Positions 21,518 through 32,839 of a stretch of 64,000 nucleotides of DNA are shown here, piece by piece (position 1 is the first letter of the stretch; each line of letters begins with the position of its first letter). Position numbers and translations under genes: made by a program. Source of the DNA: Pyropia yezoensis (taxonomy: Eukaryota; Rhodophyta; Bangiophyceae; Bangiales; Bangiaceae); contig CM020619.1 in NCBI GenBank assembly GCA_009829735.1, forward strand, positions 17,799,816-17,863,815, read 5' to 3'. The notes under the pieces were generated by a model that saw nothing but the letters and a program-made list of their open reading frames with translations, was not told the DNA's origin and searched no databases.

Positions 21518-23103
21518 GTGCGCCGCGGCTTTGGTACAGCACCGAGGCACGGACCACCTCGCGCGAGATCCACCAGCCGGGTCGACAGTGTAGGCACAGC
21601 CGGCCGGCCAGTCTGTCTCTCCGCCCCCCCCCCCCCCCCGCCCTCTGCCGTTGCCCATCTGCTCGTCCCCCTACCCCCACCCCCCCACCCCCCCCCCGCG
21701 GCCGCGAGAGCCCCGACCGACCGCCGTTTGTCCGCTGTGTGCCTTGCCTGCCTGCCTGTGCCTGCCCACTGCCGCCTGCCCGTGACTGGCGCACCCCCCC
21801 ACCCCCGGCGGCCGTCTGCCACCACCGCGGCCGCCCGCCGCCCCCCACCGTCCTGTGGTGACCGCCGCAGCTGCCGGCCATAGGTACGGCGCCGTCCACG
21901 CGCGGGTGCGCCGTGCCCCGTGCATCCGCCGCCCCAGTCGGTGGCGGCAGGTTCTCTGGCGCCCCCCTTGCCGCTCCCCCCCCCCTCCCCTCCCCCCCCT
22001 CCCCGCCCCCCGCTGCGCACGCCTGCCGCTGCCGTCTGGCAGACGGGCGGGTGCGGTGGCGACAGCGGCGTGACGACGGGTGGGGTGTCGATGAATGCGG
22101 TGGCAGTGCCCACGGAGGGGGTGGTGCGTGGCCGCCGCGAAGGAGGCGGGGGGAGGCCAGCGCAGGGGGGGGGGGAGTGGGGGGGGGGGGGTTGGGGGGG
22201 GGGGTTGGGGGATGTGCGCTCGCGGCCACGCAAGAGCAGGGGGGACGGGCGTGTCTCTCGCGCTCTTTTCCCGAAAGCCGTGTGTGGTGGTGGGGCTGTC
22301 GGTATTGGCGGGGGGGGGAGGGGGGCGGGGGGAAGGGGGGTGGATGAGCGAGGGAGGGGCGATAAGCGGTTCGTGGCGGGGGTGGTGGGGGTGATGATGG
22401 CCTATCGATGGGCTGGCCGTGAGGGGGGACGCTTGGGAGCACCAGGGGAGGGGGAAGAGGAATGGGTGGGGCGTACCGGCTGGCTGGCATGCCCCTTGTG
22501 GTGGTGGGAGGTGAGCGGCGGGCGGACGGGAGGTGCGGTGCAGTGGACGCCGGCCACGCCGCGGCCGACGCGGCCGCCACTGCTGGCCGCCACTGCTGGC
22601 CGCCACTGCTGGCTGCCACTGCTGGCCGCGGTGCCGTCAGCCCGCCCGCCCGCCCGCCCGCCCGCCCGCCCGCCCACCGGCCGGCCGGCCATGGGATACA
22701 GTCCCGCCCGTCCCGCCCCCACAGTCTGCCGCGGGCGCACCCCGGCCGCGGCCTCTCTGCCGCGGCGCCCAGCAGTCTGCCACCGCCCCGCCGCCCCACT
22801 GGCGGTGGGGGTGCGAATGGCTTTTTGAGAGCCCGCCCCCGTCCCGGGAGCTGTCGACCGTGGGCAGCCCCCGCAACACAACCAGCCGCCCGTCCCGCTC
22901 TCCACCCCTCCCCACCGCACTCCCACCGCTGCGCAGGCCTCCACTGGTGGGCCCGCCTCTGCCCACTCCCACCCCGCATACCCTCCCCCCCATTCCCCGT
23001 CCCCACGACCCGCTCGCCCCCCCTCCCCCGCCCTGTTCTCATCCCCTCTGTTTGCTCCCAGCCCCCCTTGCCAGTCTCCGCCCCGTCAACGTCTCCCCCA
23101 AAC
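21518..23103. other. GC-rich spacer or intron
   Basis: Homopolymer-rich DNA between the two secreted-protein exons. Includes four direct copies of a 12-bp unit, GCCACTGCTGGC (about 22574-22625). No gene recognised. Confidence 0.4.
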
Positions 23104-23169
23104 ATGACGCGTCCCACCACCGGGCGGCGGCTCACCGCCCTCCTCACCGTCGGCGCCTGTCTCGCAGCG

Positions 23170-23204
<35 letters not shown>

Positions 23205-23259
23205 CAACCCCGAGCTCGCTTCTGCGTATGAGGAGAGCGCCCGGGCGGCGGCGGAGCTA
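23104..23259 (+). CDS. Secreted-protein exon, apparently interrupted
   Basis: ATG at 23104 opens a signal peptide (MTRPTTGRRLTALLTVG followed by an Ala run) and then a helix-forming Ala/Glu-rich stretch (PELASAYEESARAAAEL) of the same style as the exon at 21290. After codon CTA (23257-23259) the composition changes abruptly and the frame runs into unrelated sequence. A matching in-frame C-terminal piece follows a second CTA at 54939-54941. If the two are halves of one exon, the mature protein is a small secreted helical protein of about 86 residues in total. This is inference. Confidence 0.4.
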
Positions 23260-23559
23260 AGCGGGCGTCATACTCGGCCTTGTTGACGACCTGCATGGCC
23301 CGGCTGCTCTCTGAAAGAAAAATGGAAGGGCGGTGGATGACACGAAGCGCCAAGTTGATCCCATATACCCTCAGCGGTAGTGGGCAGTATATAACAGTGG
23401 GGTGTAGGCGAAGTTGATACAATCAATAAAGCGATCAATGTACACTGCGATGCCTGCGGCAATAGGTCTTGACAAAATGGTCCCTCGGAGATGATACAAA
23501 GAGGTCCTGGGGAGGTACTCAGAATGTCATTCAAACAGGCATGGTGAAGACCACGCCCC

Positions 23560-23770
23560 GATCCCCCGGCCCCCAGCTACGCGACCACACCCCGATCCCC
23601 CGGCCCCCAGCTACGCGACCCCGGAGGACTCTCCGGACTAGGCGGTTCACATACAGGCCGAGGCCAAGAAAGAAGGTGATAGGAATGGAGAAAGACCGCA
23701 ACGTTACTCAAACACCCCGATCCCCCGCACCCCAGCAACGCGGCCCCGGAAGACTCTCCGGACTGGGCGG
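23560..23770. repeat. Short direct repeats downstream of zinc-finger gene
   Basis: CCCCGATCCCCC-GCCCCCAGC-type units occur three times (about 23565, 23590 and 23718). The last two are each followed by a CTCTCCGGACT-GGCGGTTCACA segment, so a ~130-bp block is duplicated across the 3' end of the zinc-finger frame. Confidence 0.6.
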
Positions 23771-26029
23771 TTCACACGCAGGGCTGTGCTCGTGGCGGAG
23801 AGAATCGCAGTTGCCGTGGGGGGAAGAATCGCCGCGGTCGTAGGAGGGAGGACCACCGCCGCGGTCGTAGGGGGGAGGACCACCGCCGCGGTCGTAGGGG
23901 GGAGGACCGCCGCCACGGTCGTAGGCAGCACCGCCGCCGCGGTCGTAGGGGGGAGGACCGCCGCCGCGGTCGTAGGGGGGAGGACCGCCGCCGCGGTCGT
24001 AGGGGGGAGGACCGCCGCCGCGGTCGTAGGGGGGAGGACCGCCGCCGCGGTCGTAGGGGGGAGGACCGCCGCCGCGGTCGTAGGGGGGAGGACCGCCGCC
24101 GCGGTCGTAGGGGGGAGGACCACCGCCGCGGTCGTAGGGGGGAGGACCGCCGCCGCGGTCGTAGGGGGGAGGACCGCCGCCGCGGTCGTAGGGGGGAGGA
24201 CCGCCGCCGCGGTCGTAGGGGGGAGGACCGCCGCCGCGGTCGTAGGGGGGAGGACCGCCGCCGCGGTCGTAGGGGGGAGGACCGCCGTGGTCACGATGGG
24301 GAGGACCGCCGCCGCGGTCGTAGGGGGGAGGACCGCCGTGGTCACGATGGGGAGGACCGCCGCCGCGGTCGTAGGGGGGAGGACCGCCGTGGTCACGATG
24401 GGGAGGAACACTACCGTGGCCGTAACGGGGAGAATCGCCGTGGTCACGATGGGGAGGACCGCCGCCGCGGTCGTAGGGGGGAGGACCGCCGCCGCGGTCG
24501 TAACGGGGAGAATCGCCGTGGTCACGATGGGGAGGAGCACTACCGTGGCCGTAACGGGGAGAATCGCCGTGGTCACGATGGGGAGGACCGCCGCCGCGGT
24601 CGTAGGGGGGAGGACCGCCGCCGCGGTCGTAACGGGGAGAATCGCCGTGGTCACGATGGGGAGGAGCACTACCGTGGCCGTAACGGGGAGAATCGCCGTG
24701 GTCACGACGGGGAGCACCACCGAGGCCATAACGGGGAGAATCGCCGAGGCGGGGAGCACCGTCGCGCAAGACGCTCACCTGTCGGTGAACTGGGCGGACG
24801 ATACGCCCCTCCGACGGGCCAGGCACGTGCCCAACAACCGGCGCCCTGGCCTGCGACTGCAGCGTGGCCCGTGCTGCTAACGCAAGCGATTCCTTGAACT
24901 CCCTGCATGCCACTCCGTGCCTCGCCCAGTCCAGGGGTTTCCAAAACCGCATCCCGCAACAGTCACACTCGTTCTTCTTGGGGGGGCATCCGCGCTCCCA
25001 CGATGCGACCTTTTTTTTGAAGGATTTGCTCTTATTTGGGGCCGATCTCTGCACGCTCGTGTACTCGTACGGCGGGGGCCTTCCCGACCACCTGGGGGCC
25101 TCAAGACATCGCCTACACGCCGTGGAGGGCGTCCCATTAGGACACGGTACGCCGCCTACTTGTGCCGTCGTAGCGGTTGGGCGGGTTACAGGGGGCTCCT
25201 CGGCACACGCACTCCCATCCTCTTGGCGGTGCCGTTCGCGCAACCCACCACCTGGCGGCACTGCTGGCCTCGACGCCATGCCAAACGACGCCAACGGGGG
25301 AAGCGGCCCCGGCGGCGGCACCTGCTGCGGAGATGGCAGCGGCGGCGCGCCCTGGGCTGCACCAAACGGCGCCAACGGGGGAAGCATCCCCCGCGGCGGC
25401 ACCTGTCGCGCAGGTGGCGGCGGCGACATACCCTGTTCAGCGCGCCCTTGGCGGTGCGCCGACGCCAGGACGCTCATCCCGGCAGCTACGACGTCCGCCA
25501 GTGCCTGCCGTGGTGCCCGACGCGGTGACGGCGTTGGCGAGCGCGCTTCCACGTCCTCCCGGCGACGTGCCGGGGATAGCATGCCGGTCGCGACCACACG
25601 GTCTCCGATCCCGACTGTAACGCCGTCGACGCCGCGTACTCGAGCCGCCAGCACGTCCTCCCGCTTCACTTCGACGGCCGCGTCGTCGCCTTCGCCAACA
25701 ACAGGCGTGCCCGTTTCGCCGTCGGGAGCGCTTTCCGCACCAAGGAACACCTGAGGGCCGGAGGGGTGAGGCGTTGACGACGCCAATAAACCTGATCCAC
25801 CACCGCCACCACCACCGCCAATGTCCTCCGCTACGGCAGAGCTGGTGGATGAAGTCCCAGCCCGAAAGAGTGCGCGGTCGACGATTGTAGGTGCGACAAG
25901 GCTGTCCGCGGCGACGCGTAGAAGCGCGCGTCGTCGGCGCACCGCTAGGGAAAGATGTGGAGGTGGGTCTGCACCCTCGCCAGTATTACCGCCACCACTG
26001 CCCTGTCCATCATGCTCTTGATCGGCCAT
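23708..26029 (-). CDS. Zinc-finger protein with PPPYDRGGG repeats
   Basis: About 773 residues from ATG 26029, chosen because the frame upstream of it is only the repeated promoter-like module. Order: Gly-rich acidic N-terminus (MADQEHDGQGSGGG), a charged region (to about residue 200), a Pro-rich region, a lone Cys/His finger at about residues 352-378 (CDCCGMRF then HGVAC), and from about residue 420 to the end a tandem array of 9-residue units of type PPPYDRGGG mixed with SPRYGHGS and HRDHGD units. A single finger plus a long low-complexity tail suggests a DNA- or RNA-binding protein prone to condensation (inference). The family is not recognised. Confidence 0.6.
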   Translation of the reverse strand: MADQEHDGQGSGGGNTGEGADPPPHLSLAVRRRRALLRVAADSLVAPTIVDRALFRAGTSSTSSAVAEDIGGGGGGGGSGLLASSTPHPSGPQVFLGAESAPDGETGTPVVGEGDDAAVEVKREDVLAARVRGVDGVTVGIGDRVVATGMLSPARRREDVEARSPTPSPRRAPRQALADVVAAGMSVLASAHRQGRAEQGMSPPPPARQVPPRGMLPPLAPFGAAQGAPPLPSPQQVPPPGPLPPLASFGMASRPAVPPGGGLRERHRQEDGSACAEEPPVTRPTATTAQVGGVPCPNGTPSTACRRCLEAPRWSGRPPPYEYTSVQRSAPNKSKSFKKKVASWERGCPPKKNECDCCGMRFWKPLDWARHGVACREFKESLALAARATLQSQARAPVVGHVPGPSEGRIVRPVHRQVSVLRDGAPRLGDSPRYGLGGAPRRDHGDSPRYGHGSAPPHRDHGDSPRYDRGGGPPPYDRGGGPPHRDHGDSPRYGHGSAPPHRDHGDSPRYDRGGGPPPYDRGGGPPHRDHGDSPRYGHGSVPPHRDHGGPPPYDRGGGPPHRDHGGPPPYDRGGGPPHRDHGGPPPYDRGGGPPPYDRGGGPPPYDRGGGPPPYDRGGGPPPYDRGGGPPPYDRGGGPPPYDRGGGPPPYDRGGGPPPYDRGGGPPPYDRGGGPPPYDRGGGPPPYDRGGGPPPYDRGGGAAYDRGGGPPPYDRGGGPPPYDRGGGPPSYDRGDSSPHGNCDSLRHEHSPACEPPSPESLPGPRCWGAGDRGV
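23840..24745 (-). repeat. Coding 27-bp minisatellite
   Basis: About 17 near-identical 27-bp units encode PPPYDRGGG (23840-24290), followed by diverged 24-27-bp relatives encoding HRDHGDSPR and YGHG types. The period is a multiple of three throughout, so the gene frame survives unit gain and loss. Confidence 0.85.
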
Positions 26030-26239
26030 GGTGAGACGCCGGTGGCAGGACAGAACAGCATGCGCTGTGCGACTTGGTCGGGAGCAGAGGGGGGTGGGTG
26101 GAGGGGGTATGGGCGTGGACGGCTCAAACATATACGCCACAGGAACAGGTCCTTCCCTCCCCCCCCACCCTCCCCTTTCTTGGCCGGGATCGGCGGGGGT
26201 GGGGGAGAAGGAGGGGGGCGGTGCGGAGCGCAGAGGCGT

Positions 26240-26418
26240 AGGAGACGAGCGGGTGAGGGGGCGGGAGAGGGTGTGGGAGAGGGGGGGAAGGGTGGGCAAG
26301 CGCGGTGGGCGGGCGGGAAGGGGCAGACGAGGGGCAACCGGGCTACGCACAGGGCGTCACCGGCGAAGCGCCCGCGCGCTCGTCCGCCCCTCCCCACACA
26401 CACACCGCCCTGTACCCA
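26240..26418 (-). promoter_or_regulatory. Shared upstream module, copy D (inverted)
   Basis: Reverse-oriented copy of the module found upstream of the genes at 32840, 40745 and 51747. The core (26322-26362) ends about 290 bp before the zinc-finger ATG, and its orientation follows that gene's strand. Its recurrence at matching positions is the only argument for promoter function. Confidence 0.5.
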
Positions 26419-26639
26419 GCGGGAGCAACAGGTGTGCAGGCACCGGGCGCGTAGGACACAGGCGCGCCGAGGATCGATTGCCGGTACCGGAAAGGGCGAG
26501 ACGACTCGATGGGGGGGGAGGGGACGGGAGGGGAGGGGCCGTTGCGAGGAGGACGCGCCTCCAGAGGTGGGTGCGGTGCGCGTGCGTTCGTGCATGCTTC
26601 GCGCGCGCGCACGGCGTATATACGACACGACTAGATAAT

Positions 26640-27611
26640 TAGGTTGATCACCTCGGAGAAAATGAACCATTCTTACTACGGCCTCATTAGCGAAGCTCCT
26701 AAGTGAAGCAGCCACGCTTCTTGTCGCACTAACGCCAACTGCTTGGTCCACATATTTGCGATATCCAATTGCTCCCAGCCACACGTTGGGTTCGCATGGC
26801 ACGATGCGGCGAGCCGTCGGTCTTAAATAGCCAGCTGCCAGCGGCCTTCGAGGGGGTTGCCATCGTGGGGGTTGCGCAGTGGTGCCCACTCGCTTCGGGA
26901 GGGTGAAGGGCCTGGTCGGGGAGGGGGAAGGGGGACTCGGGGCGGGGAGTCACCCGCTGTGCCTGGGGGGTGCGCTGTAACGGCCAGAGTAGGGGCGGCT
27001 GCTGCGGGGGGGGGGGGGGGGGGCGGCGGCGGCTGGCTGGCGTCGGGCGGCTGCTTTGGGGCTGCTTTGTTGCGGGATGTGGCCACTGCCGGGCAGGGGG
27101 GGGCGGCCGCGGCCGCGAGTGCGGCGGCTGAGGCCGGGTGCGGGGCGGCCTCTTCCGGGGAGGGGGCTTCCGCAGGCGGCTAGCGGTGGGAGCGGGCGGC
27201 CGCTGCCGGGGAGAAGGCGGCGACTGGCGGCTTCGGCCGAGGTCGGGGCGCGGTGAAGCTAAGGATGGGGTGGCCGCGGCTGGGCAGGGGGCGGCCGCCG
27301 CAGGGTGGGTTGGGCGGCGGCAGGTGAGTGCGGGGCGGCTGCTGCCCGTGGGTGGGGCGGCCGCTGGCGGCTGGGGGAGGGGGTCGGTTATTTGCTGCCT
27401 GAAGGAGGGCTAGGGCTGTGGGCAGCTAGGGGCATGCGGTGGGCGACGAGTGCTGGTTGGGGGGTAGCTGCTGCTTGGGGCCGGGAGGCCGCTGGCGTTC
27501 GGGTGCGGGGCGTTGGCGGCCGCTGCCCCGCGCAACCCCGCAGGTGGCTGCGGCCCGAGGGGGGCGGGGGAGGGGGGGGGGGTGGGGGGGGGGGGCGGGT
27601 GCCGCCGGGGG

Positions 27612-27642
<31 letters not shown>

Positions 27643-28680
27643 TGTCGGCATCAGTCGCGGCGGGGGCTTACCTGCTGTCGGGGGGCGGTTGGCCGCTGCC
27701 TCGGACGGCGGCTGGGGGCACAGTAGTGACCTGAATGTCGATTCTTCCTGTAACCGGCTGTGTGATTATTTCCCCCGGCGGGCGCCAAGTCGGTCGCCCG
27801 CGACCCGTATGGCAGGCGGGGGGGGAGCGGCCCGTCTCCATGGGTGCCACGCCCGCTCCTTGCTTCCTCCCCCGCTCGCCGCCGCCCCATCCTGTCGGTC
27901 GGGACCGACGCACCGCCTGTCGGTGCCCGCGCGCGCGCGGCGCCATGCCGTGCGTTTGCCCCGCCCGCGCCCACTCGGCGCGGCCGCTCTCCTTGCCCCC
28001 GCGGCGGGGGGTGGCTGCTGCTTTCACTTCTTCGTCGCAGCGCCGCTGCACAGCGGCTGCGCGGCTGCGCGCCCGCTCCCGCGGCTGCGCCGCGGCTGCG
28101 CCGCGGCGCGCGCTGCGGCCTGCTGCAGCACCGTTCGGGGGCGACGGCCGAGGCGGCGCGGCCCACGGCGGCCAGTACAAGACCGCCTGCGGTGGGGGCT
28201 GGCCGCCGCCGACGCAAGGCCGGCCGCGTCCAGTTCTTCTCGCGCGCCCAACCCGCCCACCCTACGTGCTCGTCTGTACATCACACCGAGGGACACAGCG
28301 CCCTTCTTCTTCTTCCGAGACGAGACTGATCTGGCCCTCCCCGCGGCGCGCCGCCTGTCGGTTGCGTTTGCTCCACCGCATCTTCCCCGCGCCTACACCT
28401 ACGCCTCTGCTGGCGGCGGCAACTAACGCCGCCCGTCGACGCTGCATGGAGTTTTGTCGCTACGAAGGCGCGGGCTCTCCAGCATCACGTCTCGTCTCCC
28501 CGTCTCTTGTACCTTTTTCTCTCTGTTCCCGCAGGGCCGGCCCGCCGGTCAACTAGTAGCTATGGGGGTACTAGTCTAGCCTGCTTTGGGATTAAAAATG
28601 TCACGTTCCTGGCGTCTCTGTCCCTCTACCTCTGGTTACGGTGAGGTGCGGGTTAGTTTGAGGTAGGGGGCGGCTGTGGC
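26640..28680. other. GC-rich region, no clear gene
   Basis: Contains G/C homopolymers, including 29 G at 27614-27642, and CGG-rich repeats. Long frames are low-complexity. A segment at about 28085-28200 is repeated in inverted orientation at 46222-46330. Confidence 0.45.
28085..28200 (+). repeat. Dispersed inverted repeat, left copy
   Basis: About 110 bp near-identical to the reverse complement of 46222-46330. Both copies keep the same open frame containing TVRGRRPRRRGPRRPVQD. Confidence 0.75.
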
Positions 28681-28689
28681 CGTGTGGAT

Positions 28690-30204
28690 AGCGGCGGGGG
28701 CCCCAGCAGCCTCGTCTTCGTGGCTCAGTTGCTCAAAGAGGCGTGTCGTCACCGCACTCGCCGCGAGCTTGCTACCAGTGTGTCGCTGCTTTGCTGCCAC
28801 ACAAGCAATCTCGCGAGGACTCCCACCCTCAAGAAGCCACCTAGCAGACCCAACAGAGATAGACAGCGTGCTTCCGCGCAGTTCGTGCTTCGTTCTGCTA
28901 CCGTGGAGAGCAACGGGGGGAGTGGATCCTGTAGCGCTATTGCGTTGACTGAGAGGAAGCGCCAGAGTAAGTCATACCACCCGAAGCGAGCTGCACACAG
29001 CACAGTAGCGCGTGAAGGCCATCGCAGGAGCGAACAAAAACGACATGCGCGGGACAGGGACGGCCGGCCGACCATTACGAACGACGGCGCCCCCCACGAG
29101 GTTGCGACTCGGCGTGGCGTTCGCTCGCTCGACATTATTTGTTCTCCGCAGCTCACCAAACTCTTCGACGCATTCATCCAAGTCCAAGGCCCTGGTGTGG
29201 TTCTGTACGTATGATTGGCTGGCCTGGACAACACTTGCCTATCGTAGGGGATTTCAGATGAAATCAAAAGGTGGTTGCAGTTGCAACGCACGTCGACCAC
29301 ACGCCTCGCACGCCTCTCCGTCGCCTCGCGGCCAAGACTCGCCCACCTCACCCACCCGTGCACGCTCACAGAGATGGGCGTCGCTCATGTGTGATTGCAT
29401 GTCACAGTGTCACACTGCCAAGTACCAGGAACTGGGGCCACAAAGGCCCTGGCGTTGCCGTCGCCACCCTACCAGCACTGTCCATCTTCCGGGACGACGA
29501 CCGGGCCGGTGACTTTCCGCGGCCAATGACTTTCCGCGGCCAATGACTCCGACCAGGGGCAACCAACGTCCGCGGTCAATGACCTTGACAAGGGGCAACC
29601 GGCGTCCATGGCCGCCCGTGGTGTGTGGTGGGACGACGATGCCGGTACCGCCTTGGGCCGTTTTTCGTGGTGCTGGAGCACGCAGTCTGGCTGCGCTTTT
29701 TGTCGTGCCTGCTGTTGGTGCAGCATCAACCCATACTATGTTGCATGGACGCCTCTTTTGTCACCAAGAAGCTACTGGCTTCGCGGTGATAGCGATGCCA
29801 CGCAATCCCCGTGTTCATGTACGTTCGTGCAGGTGGTCCTCTGGTGTGTGGAGCGGGGGGCTGCTCAGTGGGCGTGGTGGGTGGCGGATGGCAAGCGGGC
29901 GGGGTCGTGGGCTCGACCAGCACAGGGTCGCGGAAGGCCGATGGCGTCGGTGTTGTGGGTCGGTCACAGTCGGTTCTTTTCTGTTTATCATGTCCCCTGG
30001 CTTCCCGTCTTGTCTGTTCTCTCTTCCTTGCCCCGCCCCACAGCAGTCACCCTCAGAGTCCGAGTTTCTCCGTGCTCTTGACCATTGCCTTGCTCCCACG
30101 CCTGCCCTTCATCTGGCCTCTGTGATCTCAACGACCCAACACCTCCAACCTCTCCACGACCCAACACCTCCAACCTCTCAACGACCCAACCAACGCCTCC
30201 AACC
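28690..30204. other. Region without firm gene
   Basis: Average composition. A plus-strand frame (28684-29214) and an overlapping minus-strand frame (28749-29369) are both open for about 180-200 codons with no recognisable domain; I call neither. Two 17-bp direct repeats TGACTTTCCGCGGCCAA are at about 29510-29545. Three copies of a CGACCCAACACCTCCAAC-type unit lie at 30130-30200, just before the gene at 30205. Confidence 0.35.
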
Positions 30205-31578
30205 ATGGCTTCCAGTGGCTATAGACATGGGAGCGGCACTCCGTCCCCACGCGCGTCGGTGGGGTTCTCTTCCCGTGCGGAAACGAGCACCGACTCCCTT
30301 CCTTGGGCGGGCGGTCCTCTGCCTCGGTCAGACAGCGCTGCTGGCCCCCGAGCGCCGGTACTTGGTCGCGGCCCCCCTCCTCTACCGGGCTTTGCGGGAG
30401 AGGTCGCCCTTGCCCCGGCCTGGAGCTGCCCCCCGCCGCGCTTGGCGGCCGCGTGGGAGCAGCCACGCGACGACTCGCTTCACCGCTTTAGAAGTCGCCG
30501 TGTACCCGCCCACACACCAGACTCGGGGTCGGCGGACAGTGGTGGACACTTCCCTGTCCGGCCGGCTGCTGGTCTGCACTCTGCTGCGCACTCCCTACCC
30601 CCTCTTGCTCCTCCAAGGGGCCCCGAGCTGCCACCACCGGCTGGCTCCATGGCTCCTGAGCCTTGTCAGGCTACTCCGAGCTTCCCAGCAGCTAGCCCAC
30701 GTGCCAGCGGTGCCAGTGGTGGTTCATCTGCGCTGCCGCCGCCGTGTGGTCGCGGCTGTGGTCGTCACGGGTGCCTCGGGGCTTTGCACGGACTCTCACC
30801 AACTCCCTCAACCCCTTCTACACAGTCTGTTGAGCCGCGTCCTGCACGCAGCCGCGGATCTGGTGGTCGTGGTGGTCAAGGCGGTCGTGGCGGTCGTGGC
30901 GGTCGTGGCGGTCGTGGCGGTCGTGGCGGTCGTGGCGGTTGTGGTGGTCGTGGCGGTCGATGGGCACTGCCCATGATGTACGCACCTCCACCGTCGGACA
31001 CACCTACGTCCGCGCTGGCGTCGTCCTCAGAGGACTCCTCCCCTTCTACCGGGGGCGGGTCAGTACCCTCGAACGATCTCCCACCGCCCAGCAGGCGCCC
31101 CCGGGGATCTCGTTCGCCATCGCCAAAGCGGCGGGCGGGGAGTGTGTCAGGTGCAACCAGCGTCGCTGCAGCGGGCGCAGCACTCAACGCGGCAGCCGAC
31201 CAGCTACCTCAAGGACACGGGGCCGATCTGAAGGCCCTGGTACGAGTGATTACGACGGGCTTCAGGGCACTGGACGGTAAGATCGACCGACTGCACGCAG
31301 CCGTTGAACACATCTCCAGTCTTGTCACCACTTACACTGGCACGGCGTGTGGCTTGGCCGAGCGGACGCAGGCGGCGGCAAGCTCCCAGTCCAGTACTTC
31401 TACTACGCCTGTGGACTTTGGGGTGCAACAATCGCGGGAGCTCACGGTGGCGGCGGCGGCGACGCCAGACCGCCTCGCCAGTAACATCGCAGAGTCACCT
31501 ATCGAAGCTGGTGAGCCGGTCGACGGGGACGCTGAGGCTGTCGAGGTTGGCGGGGGCGGTGGCGGCGGCAGCAGGTAG
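30205..31578 (+). CDS. RGG-box protein, function unknown
   Basis: Encodes 457 residues from ATG 30205 (MASSGYRHGSG), placed in a favourable ACCATGG context after a leader with short repeats. The first 200 residues are Pro/Ser-rich. Residues about 215-250 form an RGG box (GGRGGRGGRGGRGG), typical of RNA-binding or condensate proteins. A Ser/Arg/Pro patch (SRRPRGSRSPSPKRRAG, about 300-320) looks like a nuclear localisation signal. Residues about 345-385 form a predicted helix or coil (LVRVITTGFRALDGKIDRL). The end is acidic and then Gly-rich. No enzymatic domain. I infer a nuclear RNA- or DNA-binding role. Confidence 0.5.
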   Translation: MASSGYRHGSGTPSPRASVGFSSRAETSTDSLPWAGGPLPRSDSAAGPRAPVLGRGPPPLPGFAGEVALAPAWSCPPPRLAAAWEQPRDDSLHRFRSRRVPAHTPDSGSADSGGHFPVRPAAGLHSAAHSLPPLAPPRGPELPPPAGSMAPEPCQATPSFPAASPRASGASGGSSALPPPCGRGCGRHGCLGALHGLSPTPSTPSTQSVEPRPARSRGSGGRGGQGGRGGRGGRGGRGGRGGRGGCGGRGGRWALPMMYAPPPSDTPTSALASSSEDSSPSTGGGSVPSNDLPPPSRRPRGSRSPSPKRRAGSVSGATSVAAAGAALNAAADQLPQGHGADLKALVRVITTGFRALDGKIDRLHAAVEHISSLVTTYTGTACGLAERTQAAASSQSSTSTTPVDFGVQQSRELTVAAAATPDRLASNIAESPIEAGEPVDGDAEAVEVGGGGGGGSR

Positions 31579-32020
31579 GGGGCGAGTGGGGGCTGGGAGG
31601 AAGAGACTCGTTGGCAGGCGGGCGGCGCAAGCATAGCCTCTGCGGTGGGGAGGAGGGTGGCGGCGGTATTGCGCTGGCGCCGTCGCCGCCGGGCCGCCAC
31701 GGGGGGGGGGGGGGGGGGGGGGGGGGACGGTGGCGCTTAAAGTGGGTGTGCCGATGATAGAGGATGGGGTGAGGGCGGCGGGGGTGCGGTTGGCCGCGGT
31801 GGGTTGAGCGTGAGTGATTCACCCCCGCCGTGGTGGCGCCGCCGACGCCTCCGCGATCGCCGCCGCCGCGGGCAGGGGCGCCGGAGGTATGTAGTATTTG
31901 CATATCTCAACCAAAACGCAAACAAAACGCGTTTTGGAACCAGCACGCAGGCAACGCGGAGAATCTCGCCCCCGAAGGCGCCAATCAACAACCCATGTGA
32001 TACGCAATCACAGGTGTCCT
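31579..32020. other. Spacer with 26-G tract
   Basis: Includes 26 consecutive G (31701-31726). No gene. Confidence 0.4.
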
Positions 32021-32700
32021 GCAATCTCGTGCAATAATTGGCCAGCACCTGGCAATCCATAGCCGCGGACGCAAGCATGCAGTATGTAGATAGGATGGAA
32101 TCAGCCCCAGACCCAAACACAGGAAAGAACCTAGCAACCGAAGCTAAGGACACGCTGAAGCCGTCGTTTCTACGAACCCGCAATTTAGGGGCGGCAACGC
32201 GTTCGTAAACACGCTCGCGTTCTGGAGGCGCGTCCTCCTCGCAACGGCCCGTGCGGGCGAGTACCGTGACGCGCGTGCGCACATGCGTGTGACGCCCGCC
32301 CCCCCTCCCCTCCCGCCCCCTCCCCCCCCATCGAGTCGTCACGCCCTTTCCCGCTTGCCCACCCTTCCCCCCCTCCCCCACCGGGCTTCTTTGCCTCTCT
32401 TCCCCACCCCGTCCCCCACCCTTTCCCCGGCCGATAAAGCCCGCCACCCGCCTTGGTCGTGCACGCGCCCGCCCCCTGTTGCCACATCCCGGTCAAGGTA
32501 CGAAGAGTGGGGGGGGGGGTGGGGGGGCGGGGGTGAGGAGGTGGTAGGGGAGGGTGGGAAGGTGGGTACAGGGCGGTGTGTGTGTGGGGAGGGGCGGACG
32601 AGCGCGCGGGCGTTTCGCCGGTGACGCCTTGTGCGTAGCCCGGTTGCCCCTCGTCTGCCCCTTCCCACCCGCCCACCGCGCTTGCCCACCCTTCCCCCCC
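32021..32700 (+). repeat. Shared upstream module, copy A (extended)
   Basis: Direct copy of 39649-40310, starting at the common word GCAATCTCGTGCAATAATTG. A 27-bp segment after it is present here but absent in copy B. The 3' half is one unit of the ~327-bp repeat, with core at 32619-32660, 180 bp before the ATG at 32840. Confidence 0.8.
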
Positions 32701-32839
32701 TCTCCCCCCCCCCTTGGGTGTGGCGGCAACGCCCATTGGGCGTTGGCGTCAGCCTCGGACGGCTTTGTGGGTGTGCCGTGTGTGTCGCTCGGCTGGACGA
32801 CCCGAGCGGTGGTGACGGCAGCGGCCGGTTGACGGCACG

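Noticed and set aside
16746-23100. Very long open frames in nearly all six frames of the GC-rich region
   Set aside because: They encode only Gly, Pro, Ala, Arg and His runs, overlap each other on both strands, and lack domains; GC-rich DNA simply has few stop codons.
23144-23422. Minus-strand ORF across the left junction (VVNKAEYDARL)
   Set aside because: It crosses the composition break and half of it is the reverse of the secreted-protein exon; no domain or ATG-supported start that makes sense.
26030-26350. N-terminal 107-residue extension of the zinc-finger protein
   Set aside because: It is translated from the shared repeat module and has a non-ATG start.
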